Source of the DNA: Enterobacterales bacterium CwR94
GTDB taxonomy: Bacteria; Pseudomonadota; Gammaproteobacteria; Enterobacterales; Enterobacteriaceae
NCBI GenBank assembly: GCA_002837195.1
Contig: KZ478060.1
Coordinates: 346,130 to 410,129, forward strand
DNA: 64,000 bases
Direction of reading: 5' to 3'
Below are positions 34,276-44,035 of this stretch, one piece after another. A program made the translations under genes and the position numbers. Positions within the stretch are counted from its first letter, which is position 1; every line of letters begins with the position of its first letter. Below the pieces are notes generated by a model that was given only the letters and a program-made list of their open reading frames with translations, did no database searches and was not told the origin of the DNA.

Positions 34276-35304
34276 TTATTTACGGGCGTCACGTCCTTTA
34301 ATGGCACGATAAACCTTAAAACGTCCGGTTTGGGCCAGGACTTCGTGACTACCAAACACCTCATCCAGCAACTTTGGATAGGGTAGGAAGGCGTTGGCAA
34401 CGATGCGCAGTTCACCACCATTGTTTAAATGGTTCACCGCACCTCTAATCAACGCCTGCGCGGCGGCAAGGTCGGTTTCCAGCCCGTCATGGAACGGTGG
34501 GTTAGAAATAATGATGTCATAGCGCCCGGTGACGTCCGAATAAACATTACTGGCAAAGACTTCACCTTCAATTTCATTCACATCCAGCGTACCGCGCGCG
34601 GCGGTCAGTGCGGCAGCATTGACATCACACAGCCACAAACGCACTTTGGGTGAATGGCTGGCCAGCATCGCAGCCAGTACGCCTGCGCCACAGCCGACAT
34701 CCAGCACCTTGCCTTTGGTGTGCGGTTTAAAGGTTGACAGCAGCAGCGAACTGCCCGGATCGAGACCATCGCGGCTAAAGACGCCAGGCAGGGTGCAAAT
34801 CTGGGTATCTCCCAGCATATAGCCGTGGCGGAAGGCTTTATCGTCAAAGGTAGGCTGCACGTCAAGGCGACCGTGATACAAGCCACAGCGGCGAGCGCTG
34901 TCGATTTTCTCCAGGTTTGCCCACGCTTCCAGCATGCCTTCCGCACTGCGCACACCGCTGCGGTTTTCACCGATCACGAAAATGTCGGTGCCGACGGGCA
35001 TCAGCGACAGCAGATTTTGCAACTGGAAAGCGGCTTCGGGTTTGTTCTTCGGCCAGTAGTACACCAGCGTATCGCACCCGGCGACCATTTCCGCTGTCGC
35101 GACCAGACTAAACTGTGCCTGCTCGCCCAGCGTACGGCTGAGTGCCTGCCAGTGATGATATTGCTGCGTATGCACACGCGCAGAGGCGGTTTCCAACTGT
35201 GCCGGAAGGGTATCCTGCAAGTCGCCTGCGAACAGTACGTTGCGCGAAAGAAATTCATCACTGTGGCGCAGTATCACTTCACTGGCCGGGGTAAATGCGG
35301 ACAT
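34276..35304 (-). CDS. rsmC: 16S rRNA m2G1207 methyltransferase
   Basis: RsmC methylates G1207 of 16S rRNA using SAM. Length is 342 residues (E. coli 343). It has two related Rossmann domains; the C-terminal active one carries the SAM motif DVGCGAG (202-208) and the catalytic NPPFH (268-272). The N-terminal domain (1-165) is the degenerate copy that aids folding. GAGGAG precedes the ATG. It is divergent from holD across 108 bp and adjoins the tRNA-Leu cluster, as in E. coli. Confidence 0.96.
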   Translation of the reverse strand: MSAFTPASEVILRHSDEFLSRNVLFAGDLQDTLPAQLETASARVHTQQYHHWQALSRTLGEQAQFSLVATAEMVAGCDTLVYYWPKNKPEAAFQLQNLLSLMPVGTDIFVIGENRSGVRSAEGMLEAWANLEKIDSARRCGLYHGRLDVQPTFDDKAFRHGYMLGDTQICTLPGVFSRDGLDPGSSLLLSTFKPHTKGKVLDVGCGAGVLAAMLASHSPKVRLWLCDVNAAALTAARGTLDVNEIEGEVFASNVYSDVTGRYDIIISNPPFHDGLETDLAAAQALIRGAVNHLNNGGELRIVANAFLPYPKLLDEVFGSHEVLAQTGRFKVYRAIKGRDARK

Positions 35305-35412
35305 GGGGACTCCTCGAAAGATCAGAACCGTCGATTATAGAGCTTTGTTGGCGCATGTTCGATGGGTTTGCTAGCATAGCGACGCAATTTAATAGCGGGG
35401 TTAACACAGCAG

Positions 35413-35814
35413 ATGACGTCCAGACGTGACGGATTACTCCAGCAGATGGGGATCACGCAGTATCAATTGCGACGCCCAGGTGCATTACGCGGCGAAGTGG
35501 CCGTAACGCTGCCAGAAGGCGTGCGGCTGGCTATTATTGCCGAGACGCTGCCTGAGCAACAGGATGCCTTGCTTAACGATATCCTGCGCGCATTGCGCTT
35601 GAGCCTGCGCGAAATCGTGCTGATGACACCGCAACAGTGGCTGATGCTTGGCGATGTCCCCGGCTGCCCGCAGTGGCGACTGGGCGGTGACGCGGGTGAT
35701 GCCTTACTGCACACGCCTCCGTTAACGGAGCTTTATCATAATCCCGCCGCCCGTCGGCACTTTTGGCAACAGATTTGTCATCATGAATCCCATTTCTTTA
35801 CTCACCGCGGCTGA
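35413..35814 (+). CDS. holD: DNA polymerase III psi subunit
   Basis: A 133-residue psi subunit linking the clamp loader (tau/gamma) to chi and SSB. The N-terminal peptide MTSRRDGLLQQMGITQYQLR is the conserved tau/gamma-binding arm; the rest forms the chi-contacting domain. Length is close to E. coli (137). Its last 32 bp overlap the rimI start, as in E. coli, implying translational coupling. Confidence 0.93.
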   Translation: MTSRRDGLLQQMGITQYQLRRPGALRGEVAVTLPEGVRLAIIAETLPEQQDALLNDILRALRLSLREIVLMTPQQWLMLGDVPGCPQWRLGGDAGDALLHTPPLTELYHNPAARRHFWQQICHHESHFFTHRG

Positions 35815-36223
35815 TTTGCCGCAGGCGCTGGCGATTGAGCAACGCAGTCATGCGTTCCCGTGGTCAGCACAAACCTTTGCCTCTAATCAGGGTGAGCGTT
35901 ATTTCAACCTGGCTGCAAGACGCGATGAGCGCCTGGTGGGCTTTGCTATCACGCAGCAGGTGCTTGATGAAGCAACGCTGTTCAATATTGCTATTGATCC
36001 GGATTATCAGCGCCAGGGGATTGCCCGCGCGCTGCTGGAGCAGTTAATCGTCGAGCTGGAGCAGCGTGATGTGTTGACGCTGTGGCTGGAAGTGCGCGAG
36101 TCCAATGCGCGTGCGATTGCGCTGTATGACAGCCTGGGATTCAACACCGTCACCGTGCGTAAAAACTATTATCCGACGGCCGACGGTCGGGAACACGCCA
36201 TTATCATGGCACTGCCTTTATAA
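35783..36223 (+). CDS. rimI: ribosomal protein S18-alanine N-acetyltransferase
   Basis: A 146-residue GNAT enzyme that acetylates the N-terminal Ala of S18. The acetyl-CoA loop is Q-R-Q-G-I-A (motif A, near residue 74) after LFNIAIDPDYQ. The catalytic Glu and Tyr positions (near 103 and 115, in WLEVRESNARAIALYDSLGF) are kept. It overlaps holD by 32 bp and is followed by yjjG after 21 bp; holD-rimI-yjjG is a conserved operon. Confidence 0.95.
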   Translation: MNPISLLTAADLPQALAIEQRSHAFPWSAQTFASNQGERYFNLAARRDERLVGFAITQQVLDEATLFNIAIDPDYQRQGIARALLEQLIVELEQRDVLTLWLEVRESNARAIALYDSLGFNTVTVRKNYYPTADGREHAIIMALPL

Positions 36224-36244
36224 GCCGTAAACGAAGGAGGAGCC

Positions 36245-36925
36245 TTGTTAACTCACTGGGACTGGATACTGTTTGACGCCGACGACACACTGTTTCATTT
36301 TGATTCGTTTGCCGGCTTACAGCGCTTATTTGCGCACTATGATGTACCTTTTACGCGCACCGACTTTGACGCCTATCAGGCCGTGAACCAACCGCTGTGG
36401 GTCGAGTATCAAAACGGCACGATCAGCGCGTTGCAGCTACAACACCGCCGCTTTGAAGGTTGGGCGCAACGTTTAAACGTGACACCGCACGATCTTAACG
36501 AGGGATTTTTAGCCGCGATGGCTGAAATTTGCCTGCCCCTGGACGGTGCCACGGCGTTGCTTGAGGCGTTGAAGGGCCGCGTGAAGATGGGGATCATCAC
36601 CAATGGCTTTACGGCCTTGCAGCAGGCACGCCTGACACGTACCGGCTTTCTGGATCATTTTGATTTGCTGGTGATTTCCGAGCAGGTGGGATATGCCAAA
36701 CCTCATCCGGCCATTTTCGATCACGCGTTACAGCGTGCAGGGAATCCGCCGCGTGAACGTGTGATGATGGTGGGGGATAACCCCGATTCCGACATTCTTG
36801 GTGGTATCAACGCAGGCCTGGCGACCTGTTGGCTCAATGTGCATCAGCGTGCGCGCCCACAAGGCATTACGCCGACCTGGGAAGTACAATCGCTGCACGA
36901 GCTGCATCAGAAACTGCTGGGCTAA
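36245..36925 (+). CDS. yjjG: pyrimidine 5'-nucleotidase (HAD family)
   Basis: A 226-residue haloacid-dehalogenase-type phosphatase that in E. coli removes non-canonical nucleoside monophosphates. Motif I is FDADDTLF (10-17), motif II ITNG (near 117), motif III lysine in GYAKP (near 149) and motif IV GDNPDSD (near 178). The start is a TTG four bases after a very strong AAGGAGG site; no ATG fits the conserved [10 protein letters not shown] start. It shares the operon with holD and rimI. Confidence 0.93.
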   Translation: MLTHWDWILFDADDTLFHFDSFAGLQRLFAHYDVPFTRTDFDAYQAVNQPLWVEYQNGTISALQLQHRRFEGWAQRLNVTPHDLNEGFLAAMAEICLPLDGATALLEALKGRVKMGIITNGFTALQQARLTRTGFLDHFDLLVISEQVGYAKPHPAIFDHALQRAGNPPRERVMMVGDNPDSDILGGINAGLATCWLNVHQRARPQGITPTWEVQSLHELHQKLLG

Positions 36926-36928
36926 CGC

Positions 36929-38338
36929 ATGGCAAAGTATCAGCAACTGGTTGCGCAAATCCGTCAGCAAATTGAGGCGGATGTCTGGACGGCAGGTGAA
37001 AAACTGCCGTCGCTGCGCGAAATGGTGAAGCAAAGCGGCATGAGTTTAATGACCGTGATGCACGCCTACCAGGTGCTGGAGAGTCAGGGATTTATCGTCT
37101 CACGCCCACAATCTGGCTATTACGTCGCACCCGGCGGTGAGTTTCTGACGCAGCCTGCTACGCATCAGAAAGTGCAATACACCGAAGCGGTCGATATCAA
37201 TGATTTTATCTTTGATGTGCTGCAAGCCTGTCGCGACCCTTTAATGGTGCCTTTTGCCTCGGCTTTTCCCGATCCTGAGCTGTTCCCACAACGACAGCTA
37301 ATGCGCGCGCTGGCCGATGTTTCCCATTATCTGAAGCCCAGTGATGCCATCAATAATTTGCCGCCTGGCAATTTGCAATTACGCCAGATGCTGGCACGAC
37401 GCTATGCGCAACAGGGGATCACGATTTCGCCGGATGAGATTGTGATTACCAATGGGGCGTTGGAAGCCTTAAACCTGAGTTTGCAGGCGGTCACCGAACC
37501 CGGTGATTGGGTGGTGGTGGAAAATCCGTGCTTTTATGGTGCGCTGCAAGCGATAGAACGCCTGCGATTGAAAGCCGTCGCCATTGCTTCTGATCCGCAA
37601 CACGGTATCGATCTGGCTGAGCTCGCGCGCACGCTGCAAGAACTGCCGGTGAAAGCCTGCTGGCTAATGACCAGTCAGCAAAACCCGCTGGGCTGTACGC
37701 TGACGCCGGAAAAGAAAAGGGATCTGGTTGCCTTGTTACAACAGCACCAGGTGACGCTGATTGAAGATGATGTTTATAGCGAGTTGTGGTCGGGAGACGT
37801 GCGACCGCAACCAGCGAAAGCCTGGGATACCCAGCGGCAGGTTTTACACTGCTCCTCGTTTTCAAAAAGTTTGGTGGCTGGATTTCGCATTGGCTGGGTG
37901 GCGGCCGGCGAACATGCTGCGCGGATTCAACGTCTGCAACTCAGCAGCACGTTGTCGACCAGCGCCCCGATGCAATTGGCGTTGGCGCGCTATCTCGACA
38001 GCCGCAGCTATGAAACCCATCTGCGCACCATGCGTCAAATTTTGGCGCAGCGAAAAAATCAGGCGCGACAGGCTTTACGTCGCCATTTGCCGCTGGCGGC
38101 GCGGATTAACGCCTCGCACGGCGGCTATTTTTTATGGATTGAATTGCCCAAACAAGTCGACACCACCGCGCTCTACTATCGGGCGCTGGCGCGCAATATC
38201 AGTATTGCGCCTGGCAACATGTTTTCATCCGGTAAGCAGTATCAAAACTACTTTCGCTTCAATGCTTCCTGGGCATGGAGTGACACGCAGGAAGCGGCGG
38301 TGGCGACGCTGGGCGAGCTGATTGCGGAAATGCTGTGA
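36929..38338 (+). CDS. ydcR: MocR-family (GntR HTH-aminotransferase fusion) regulator, YdcR-like
   Basis: A 469-residue MocR-type regulator: N-terminal GntR winged helix (about 1-70, with LPSLREMVKQSGMSLMTVMHAYQVLE) fused to a fold-type I aminotransferase domain (about 100-465). The PLP lysine is in the CSSFSKSL motif near 312, and LIEDDVYSEL holds the PLP-ring Asp. The protein tracks E. coli YdcR closely (VDINDFIFDVLQA, QNPLGCTLTPEK). In E. coli ydcR is not next to yjjG. Here it begins 3 bp after yjjG and may be co-transcribed, though the ligand and targets are unknown. Confidence 0.87.
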   Translation: MAKYQQLVAQIRQQIEADVWTAGEKLPSLREMVKQSGMSLMTVMHAYQVLESQGFIVSRPQSGYYVAPGGEFLTQPATHQKVQYTEAVDINDFIFDVLQACRDPLMVPFASAFPDPELFPQRQLMRALADVSHYLKPSDAINNLPPGNLQLRQMLARRYAQQGITISPDEIVITNGALEALNLSLQAVTEPGDWVVVENPCFYGALQAIERLRLKAVAIASDPQHGIDLAELARTLQELPVKACWLMTSQQNPLGCTLTPEKKRDLVALLQQHQVTLIEDDVYSELWSGDVRPQPAKAWDTQRQVLHCSSFSKSLVAGFRIGWVAAGEHAARIQRLQLSSTLSTSAPMQLALARYLDSRSYETHLRTMRQILAQRKNQARQALRRHLPLAARINASHGGYFLWIELPKQVDTTALYYRALARNISIAPGNMFSSGKQYQNYFRFNASWAWSDTQEAAVATLGELIAEML

Positions 38339-38340
38339 AA

Positions 38341-38829
38341 TTACATGCTCAAGCGGCTGGCTTTGCGTCCGCCCCAAGTCAGATGAAACACGTCGTAAAA
38401 GTCGACTTCCCCTTTCAGCCTCAATAACTTATCGATGCCGCCTTTGACGGTTTCCGGTACCGAAGGGTTGTGCATCAATTGGCTCACCGCCTCCTGCGAC
38501 AGGGTGCGAATGTAATACCATTCGCCGTAGTAGCAGACGCGCAAATCCAGCGTATCAATATCTTCAAAGCGGTATTTGGGCGTTATGTCCATCAGCATCA
38601 TCACGCTCATCGCCAGCATAAACACCAGGCTGCCCCAAAAGACGGGCCAACCCAGCCAGGGCGTGGAAAAAATCAGCGCCACAGTGAGGCCATAACACAG
38701 ATACATCACCAGCCACAGGCCGGGATGTTTGCGCATGAAGCTAAAGCTAAAGCGTGGCTTGTTGTCGCGACGCTCCTGCTGATTCAAACGATCAATTTCC
38801 GATTCCAAAATGCGTTTAACTTCGTCCAT
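38341..38829 (-). CDS. ylaC: inner membrane protein YlaC
   Basis: A 162-residue protein matching E. coli YlaC: N-terminal ESEIDRLNQQERRDNKPRFS, two membrane helices (about 38-60 and 64-84), and the conserved DIDTLDLRVCYYGEWYYIR segment (about 92-110). It has been linked to acid tolerance in Salmonella, as I recall, but the function is not settled. Its stop lies 2 bp from the stop of the convergent ydcR gene. GAGG precedes the ATG. Confidence 0.87.
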   Translation of the reverse strand: MDEVKRILESEIDRLNQQERRDNKPRFSFSFMRKHPGLWLVMYLCYGLTVALIFSTPWLGWPVFWGSLVFMLAMSVMMLMDITPKYRFEDIDTLDLRVCYYGEWYYIRTLSQEAVSQLMHNPSVPETVKGGIDKLLRLKGEVDFYDVFHLTWGGRKASRLSM

Positions 38830-39026
38830 GTTTTACCTCAATGGAAAAAGGGACAGATTTCATGCCGTCATAAAAACACAGCCGCGTAAAAAAAAGCAGG
38901 CACAGTTGTGTCGCTATACACTATAACAGTTGCAGAAATTCTGGATTAAGGATTGCTGACTGGTCGGCCGACAGGCCAAACGGTAAACTCTATTTCTATA
39001 CAATAACAACGGGTTATTAATTGCTT

Positions 39027-40037
39027 ATGTCCGTTCTAAAACGCTGTATGACCTTTACGGGCCTGCTGTTTTCCGGCCTGCTACTGCTGGCTTCGCCAGC
39101 GCGCGCAATGGACTGTTTACGCGCGACGACACTGATTGAAAACTCCATCTGCAGCCAGCCACAACTGTTATGGCTGGATCGCGTCTTGACCGACAGTTAT
39201 ATCAAGATGATTGCGCAACAGCCGCAGCGACTGGAGACCTGGCGCAAAAAATGGATCGCGGATCGCAATGCTTGCGCCAGTAATACCTGCATACGCCGTG
39301 CTTATCTACAGGGCATCAGTGATATCTACCAAAGCGATCACCAGTTCGACTGGAGTGGTGAATGGTGGAACAGCAGCGCGCCCAATGGGAGCGGCGGACG
39401 GCTGATGATTTCTCAGCAATCCGAATGGGGATTTAAAATAAACGGCGAAGTGTGGGCGGGGGTAAACCGCGGACGCTTTAGCGGTGATGCCAACCGGTGG
39501 TACGGCATCTGGCTGGTGAATAACATTCCGTTTGCCAGTGGCTGTTCAGTGTTGCTGATGCCGCGCACCGACGGCAAAGTGGAAGTCAGCAGTAATGATG
39601 ATGGTCATTGCCGTTTACTCGCGCCGCAGGGGATCACGGTGGATGGTACCTATGTGCGTGCAGAAGAGGATCCGCGTCCGGCACCGACGTTGCTGTCTCT
39701 GGGGATTTTGCCCAATGCTGAACTGGATAAAGCCTTCCGTGAGCTGACGGGCAGCGAGTATCAGGCCTACGTGGATACCGCCAATAGCTTTGTTTACAGC
39801 AATGATTTGGATGAGATGGGGGCGACGGTGTTAACACTGTGGGTGAAAGGCGCGGCCAATAAACAGGCGGCGGTGATCATGTACACCCAAGACCATCAGA
39901 TCTGGGCAATGCGCGCTTTTCCCGATGAGAAAAGGCACGTACGCATCCACTATCTGACCACGGAGAAATCGGGTCCGGTACCCAAAACGCTGGCCGGTTG
40001 GCGCAGCGTTTATGATGATACCCAAGACCCGGATTAA
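39027..40037 (+). CDS. secreted protein with LprI/DUF1311-like N-terminal domain
   Basis: About 336 residues. A signal peptide (about 1-27) ends in ARA before MDCLRATTLIEN. Residues 28-105 have the DUF1311/LprI cysteine pattern (C-x12-C, then W-x8-C-x4-C with the CxxxxC pair NACASNTCIRRAY), a fold seen in lysozyme inhibitors. The remaining ~230 residues (beta-rich by composition, with a single GCSV/GHCRL cysteine pair) are not recognised. TTG at 39021 is an alternative start; neither has a strong ribosome site. Its stop directly abuts the stop of convergent flhA, so it marks the edge of the flagellar cluster. Possible roles are envelope protection or lysozyme binding, both unproven. Confidence 0.65.
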   Translation: MSVLKRCMTFTGLLFSGLLLLASPARAMDCLRATTLIENSICSQPQLLWLDRVLTDSYIKMIAQQPQRLETWRKKWIADRNACASNTCIRRAYLQGISDIYQSDHQFDWSGEWWNSSAPNGSGGRLMISQQSEWGFKINGEVWAGVNRGRFSGDANRWYGIWLVNNIPFASGCSVLLMPRTDGKVEVSSNDDGHCRLLAPQGITVDGTYVRAEEDPRPAPTLLSLGILPNAELDKAFRELTGSEYQAYVDTANSFVYSNDLDEMGATVLTLWVKGAANKQAAVIMYTQDHQIWAMRAFPDEKRHVRIHYLTTEKSGPVPKTLAGWRSVYDDTQDPD

Positions 40038-42137
40038 TTAGCTGACGGTGCCGACGATACGCAGATCCGTTTCGTCTGGCACCTCGTTGTAGGACAGCAC
40101 GTGTAAGCCTTTGGCGAACAAACGTGAATAGCGGGCAATCAGCGGGCGAAGCTGCGGAGTCACCAGCAACACCTGCGTCATGTTTTGTGCTTTCAGTTGT
40201 TCATGAACCACAGGCAGCGTTGACTGTAGCTGCGTCAAAATATTGGGGTCCACGGGGAAGCTATCCAACTGCACTTTACCCGCCTGTTGCGCCTGATTCA
40301 GCGCGCCCAGCAGCATATTCTCCAGTTCATTATCCAGCGTATAGGCTGACAGCGGTTTATTGTCCGGCGCGATGGCCGCCACCATTGCGCGGCGCAGTGA
40401 GTAGCGTACGTCTGAGGCCAGCAGTACCGGATCTTTGGTGACGGCAGAGCTCTCCAGCAGCGTGGTCGCGATGGTCGCAATATCCTTCAGCGAGACCTGA
40501 TCATTGAGCAGCGTGCGGTAAACACGCAGCAACTGACTAAAATTCAAGGCATTATTCAGGTCATCTGCCAGTTTGGGTGCCAGGCTGCTCAGGCGCTCAT
40601 TCAACTGCGTAATGTCATCGTAGTTAAACAGGTCGGGCTGGTTTTCACGCGCCACTTTGTTGACGTGTGTGGCAATCACACTGGCACAGTCCACCACCTG
40701 ATAGCCCAGATTCAAGGCTTTGGGTTTTAACTCCGGCGTAATCCACACCACGCTCAAACCATAGGCGGGATCGGTATCCAGCACGCCGTCTATTTCGCCG
40801 TATTGCTCCGGGGTTGGAATCGCCATTAAGCGATCGGGATGGATTTCACCAATCGCCGTGCGCACCCCGTTAATCTTGATGGCATATTGCGCGGGGCGCA
40901 GGCGGAAATCTTCACGAATGGCGATTTCAGGCAGCAGGACGCCGCTGGTTTCTGACACCACTTGGCGCACCCCTTTAACACGCTGCGTCAGTGGGCTGCC
41001 TTTTGATTTATCCACCAGCGTCACCAGCTTATAGCCGAGATTCAGACCAATGGGTTCAATGGCGGGAATACTGTCCCAGCCGACGGCGTTTTGCTCATCA
41101 ACCTGCAATGCTTGATTCAGCGCGGTAAAGTCTTCTTCGCGCTGCGGCGGTTTCTGAATGGCTTTGCTTTGTCGCCAGGCGGCAAACAGCAACAGGGCGG
41201 TAAACGACAGAAACACCATGTGTGGCATGCCTGGCACAATGGCCAGAATAAACATTACCAGCGCAGCGGTGTACAGCGTATTGGGCTTCGCCAGCAGCTG
41301 TGATTTCACCTCATCGCCAATATCTTCCCCATCGCTGACGCGGGTAACGATAATGGCCGCTGCGGTAGCCAGTAACAAGGAGGGGATCTGCGCGACCAGA
41401 CCATCACCGATGGTCAGCAGAACATACTGCTCAAAGGCCTGACCCGCTTCGAGGTTGTATTTGAAGATACCGATTAAGATACCGCCGATCACGTTTATCA
41501 GCAGGATCATAATCCCGGCGATGGCATCACCACGCACAAACTTCGACGCACCGTCCATTGCGCCGTAGAAGTCGGCTTCGTTAGCCACATCCTTACGGCG
41601 ATCGCGTGCCTCTTCCTGATTGATCAAGCCTGCATTCAGATCGGCGTCAATCGCCATCTGTTTACCGGGCAGTGCATCAAGGGTAAAGCGCGCCGATACT
41701 TCGGAAATACGCTCCGCACCTTTGGTGACCACCACAAAGTTGATGATCATTAAGATGACAAACACCACGAAGCCGACGACAAAGTTGCCGCCAATGACCA
41801 CGTTACCAAAGGCTTCAATCACCTTACCGGCGGCGCCCACGCCTTCATGCCCGTTGAGTAACACCACGCGCGTCGAGGCGACGTTTAGCGTCAAACGCAT
41901 CAGGGTGGTCACCAACAGAATGGTCGGGAAAACCGAAAATTCCATTGGGCGTTTGCTGTTCACGCTGGCTAACAGCACCATGATCGACAGCACGATGTTA
42001 AAGGTGAACAAGATGTCCAACACGATGGGTGACAATGGCAAAATCACCATCGCCAACACGCTTAACAGCAGCACGGGAACACCAATATGTGCCTGTTTTA
42101 ACGTGGCCATCAATTGGCGGGCGTTAAACTTACCCAT
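40038..42137 (-). CDS. flhA: lateral-type (Flag-2) flagellar export gate protein FlhA
   Basis: A 699-residue FHIPEP-family protein forming the nonameric gate of the flagellar type III secretion system. Eight membrane helices lie within about 20-325, with the FHIPEP signature loop (RISEVSARFTLDALPGKQMAIDADL, split here only for reading) near 150-175. The cytoplasmic domain (about 350-690) docks export chaperones. It is the last gene of the leftward flhA-flhB-fliR-Q-P-N-M set, overlapping flhB by 8 bp. The gene order is that of enterobacterial Flag-2 loci (lfhA). Confidence 0.95.
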   Translation of the reverse strand: MGKFNARQLMATLKQAHIGVPVLLLSVLAMVILPLSPIVLDILFTFNIVLSIMVLLASVNSKRPMEFSVFPTILLVTTLMRLTLNVASTRVVLLNGHEGVGAAGKVIEAFGNVVIGGNFVVGFVVFVILMIINFVVVTKGAERISEVSARFTLDALPGKQMAIDADLNAGLINQEEARDRRKDVANEADFYGAMDGASKFVRGDAIAGIMILLINVIGGILIGIFKYNLEAGQAFEQYVLLTIGDGLVAQIPSLLLATAAAIIVTRVSDGEDIGDEVKSQLLAKPNTLYTAALVMFILAIVPGMPHMVFLSFTALLLFAAWRQSKAIQKPPQREEDFTALNQALQVDEQNAVGWDSIPAIEPIGLNLGYKLVTLVDKSKGSPLTQRVKGVRQVVSETSGVLLPEIAIREDFRLRPAQYAIKINGVRTAIGEIHPDRLMAIPTPEQYGEIDGVLDTDPAYGLSVVWITPELKPKALNLGYQVVDCASVIATHVNKVARENQPDLFNYDDITQLNERLSSLAPKLADDLNNALNFSQLLRVYRTLLNDQVSLKDIATIATTLLESSAVTKDPVLLASDVRYSLRRAMVAAIAPDNKPLSAYTLDNELENMLLGALNQAQQAGKVQLDSFPVDPNILTQLQSTLPVVHEQLKAQNMTQVLLVTPQLRPLIARYSRLFAKGLHVLSYNEVPDETDLRIVGTVS

Positions 42138-43260
42138 GGGTTTTTATTACCTCTTTTGGCAGGGGGATCTGGGTATCGAGCAGCGGTTTATGTTCTGCTT
42201 GTCCGCTACGCCAGGATTTTAGTTGCATCACATAGGTCAGTACCTGCGCAATGGCGCGGAACAGTGATGCCGGTATTTGTTGGTTAATACGCGTGCTGTG
42301 ATACACGGCGCGGGCCAGCGGCGGGAACTCGACCACTTCCACGTTATGCTGCTGTGCCACGCTGCGAATATAGAGCGCGATTTCATCCACGCCCTTGGCC
42401 ACGATATAGGGCGCCGCCGCTTTATTCGGGTCATATTTCAACGCCACCGCGAAGTGGGTCGGGTTGGTAATCACCACGTCAGCTTGTGGCACGTGGGTAT
42501 TGATCTGCCCCATTGCCATTTGACGCTGCAGTTGGCGAATACGGCCTTTGATTTGTGGGTTACCTTCCTGATTCTTGTACTCGTCCTTCACCTCTTTTTT
42601 CGTCATCTTCATTTTTTTGGTGTAGAAGTACTTACTTAATGGAATATCAATCAAGGCAAACAGCACAATGGTGCCCACAAACAGGCGCAGCCTGTCGTAA
42701 TAGCTTTCAAAACCATGCAGGATCGCGTTTTCTAAAAACATGCCCTGCAGCGCCATCATGTCGGTTAACTGGGTTCGGATCACCATCCACAGCATGGCGA
42801 GCAGCACGCTGCTCTTAATGATCATTTTGACGACTTCCATGTAGTGCTGGCCGGAAAAGAACTTTTTAGAACCGGTAATTGGGTTCAGTTTCTTAAAATC
42901 CGGTTTGATACGCGTCGGCACAAAAATCCATCCACTTGGCACCAAATTGGCGATGATAGCGGCAATGGGGATCGGCGACAGTGTGCCAATAAATTTGAGG
43001 ATGATGAGTACGTTTGTCAGCAAAAATTGATTTAAGGCACCATCGTCATCTAATTTCGCGGCCATTTGGTGCATAGCCACAAAGCTGGCCTGGACCAGTG
43101 TTTGCCAATAGGGGAAAAACATCCCAATGGTGATAAAACTGCTAAGTAACACCGTGGCCATTGAAATATCTTTTGAACGAGGAACATCCCCTTTTTCACG
43201 TGCTTTACGCAATTTACCCGCGGTGGGTTTTTCGCTTTTATCCCCCGATGAACTCGACAT
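42130..43260 (-). CDS. flhB: Flag-2 flagellar export switch protein FlhB
   Basis: A 376-residue export-apparatus protein with four membrane helices (about 33-210) and a cytoplasmic domain that self-cleaves at NPTH (266-269, in ADVVITNPTHFAVAL) to switch from hook to filament substrates. The N-terminus has the conserved GDKSEKPTAGKLRKAREKG. Its ATG shares one base with the fliR stop (TGATG), so translation is coupled. C-terminal tail after 360 is variable. Confidence 0.95.
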   Translation of the reverse strand: MSSSSGDKSEKPTAGKLRKAREKGDVPRSKDISMATVLLSSFITIGMFFPYWQTLVQASFVAMHQMAAKLDDDGALNQFLLTNVLIILKFIGTLSPIPIAAIIANLVPSGWIFVPTRIKPDFKKLNPITGSKKFFSGQHYMEVVKMIIKSSVLLAMLWMVIRTQLTDMMALQGMFLENAILHGFESYYDRLRLFVGTIVLFALIDIPLSKYFYTKKMKMTKKEVKDEYKNQEGNPQIKGRIRQLQRQMAMGQINTHVPQADVVITNPTHFAVALKYDPNKAAAPYIVAKGVDEIALYIRSVAQQHNVEVVEFPPLARAVYHSTRINQQIPASLFRAIAQVLTYVMQLKSWRSGQAEHKPLLDTQIPLPKEVIKTHG

Positions 43261-44033
43261 CAGGCCACCCGCAGTCGGTCAAATATCGCCAATACTTCAT
43301 TGGTCAGGCGCAAATAGTGGTCAGGGATCGTAGTGTTCAAAAAGGCAAAGCACAACAAACCAAACAGCATGCTGATGGGAAAGCCCAGTGAAAACAGGTT
43401 CAGTGTTGGGGATACCTTGTTTAATAAGCCAAACACACCTTGCACCAGCAACATAATGAAAATGGTGGGCATCGCAATCAGCAGCGCGGCGGCCAGCAGC
43501 CAGCCAAATCCCGTCACCAGCGTATTTAAGGTGAGATCGTTAATGGCCTGACCGATGGGCCAATAGCTAAAGCTCTTATGGAGAATGGTGACCACCAGCA
43601 AATGACCATCCATGCTAAAAAACAGCAGGCCGGAAAAAATATAGATAATCTGCGCGATAACCATGGTTGATGTACCGGTACCCGGATCGTTCATCACAGC
43701 CATCCCCAGCCCCATGTTCATCGATAAAACCGTTCCCGCCGTCTGCAGTGCCCAAAACACCCACCACATCATTTGGCCAAACAAAAATCCCCACAGGATC
43801 TGCTCGCCCGTCAGTAACAGGGTTTGTACGGTTAACAGTTCACGCAACACCACATTGTTATTCAGCATCGGGGTGATCACGATGCTCAGTAACAGCGCAA
43901 GGCCCACGCGCGCTTTCATTGGAAAAGCGCGGTGTTCCAGCATGGGACAAAATTTCAGGAAGGCCAGGATACGCACAAACGGCAGCCACAGTGACAGCAA
44001 TGGCGTGATCAGGTCATTAATATTAATGCCCAT
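43260..44033 (-). CDS. fliR: Flag-2 flagellar export protein FliR
   Basis: A 257-residue integral membrane component of the FliPQR export channel. Six or so hydrophobic helices are spread over the length, with the family segment RAFPMKARVGLALLLSI near 35-52 and VLSMNMGLGMAVMNDPG (split for reading) near 100. It follows fliQ after 2 bp and overlaps flhB by one base. Confidence 0.94.
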   Translation of the reverse strand: MGININDLITPLLSLWLPFVRILAFLKFCPMLEHRAFPMKARVGLALLLSIVITPMLNNNVVLRELLTVQTLLLTGEQILWGFLFGQMMWWVFWALQTAGTVLSMNMGLGMAVMNDPGTGTSTMVIAQIIYIFSGLLFFSMDGHLLVVTILHKSFSYWPIGQAINDLTLNTLVTGFGWLLAAALLIAMPTIFIMLLVQGVFGLLNKVSPTLNLFSLGFPISMLFGLLCFAFLNTTIPDHYLRLTNEVLAIFDRLRVA

Positions 44034-44035
44034 AA

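Noticed and set aside
41620-42222. 200-codon frame antisense to flhA
   Set aside because: Composition (Thr/Lys/Arg-rich, no domain) fits a shadow of the flhA coding strand.
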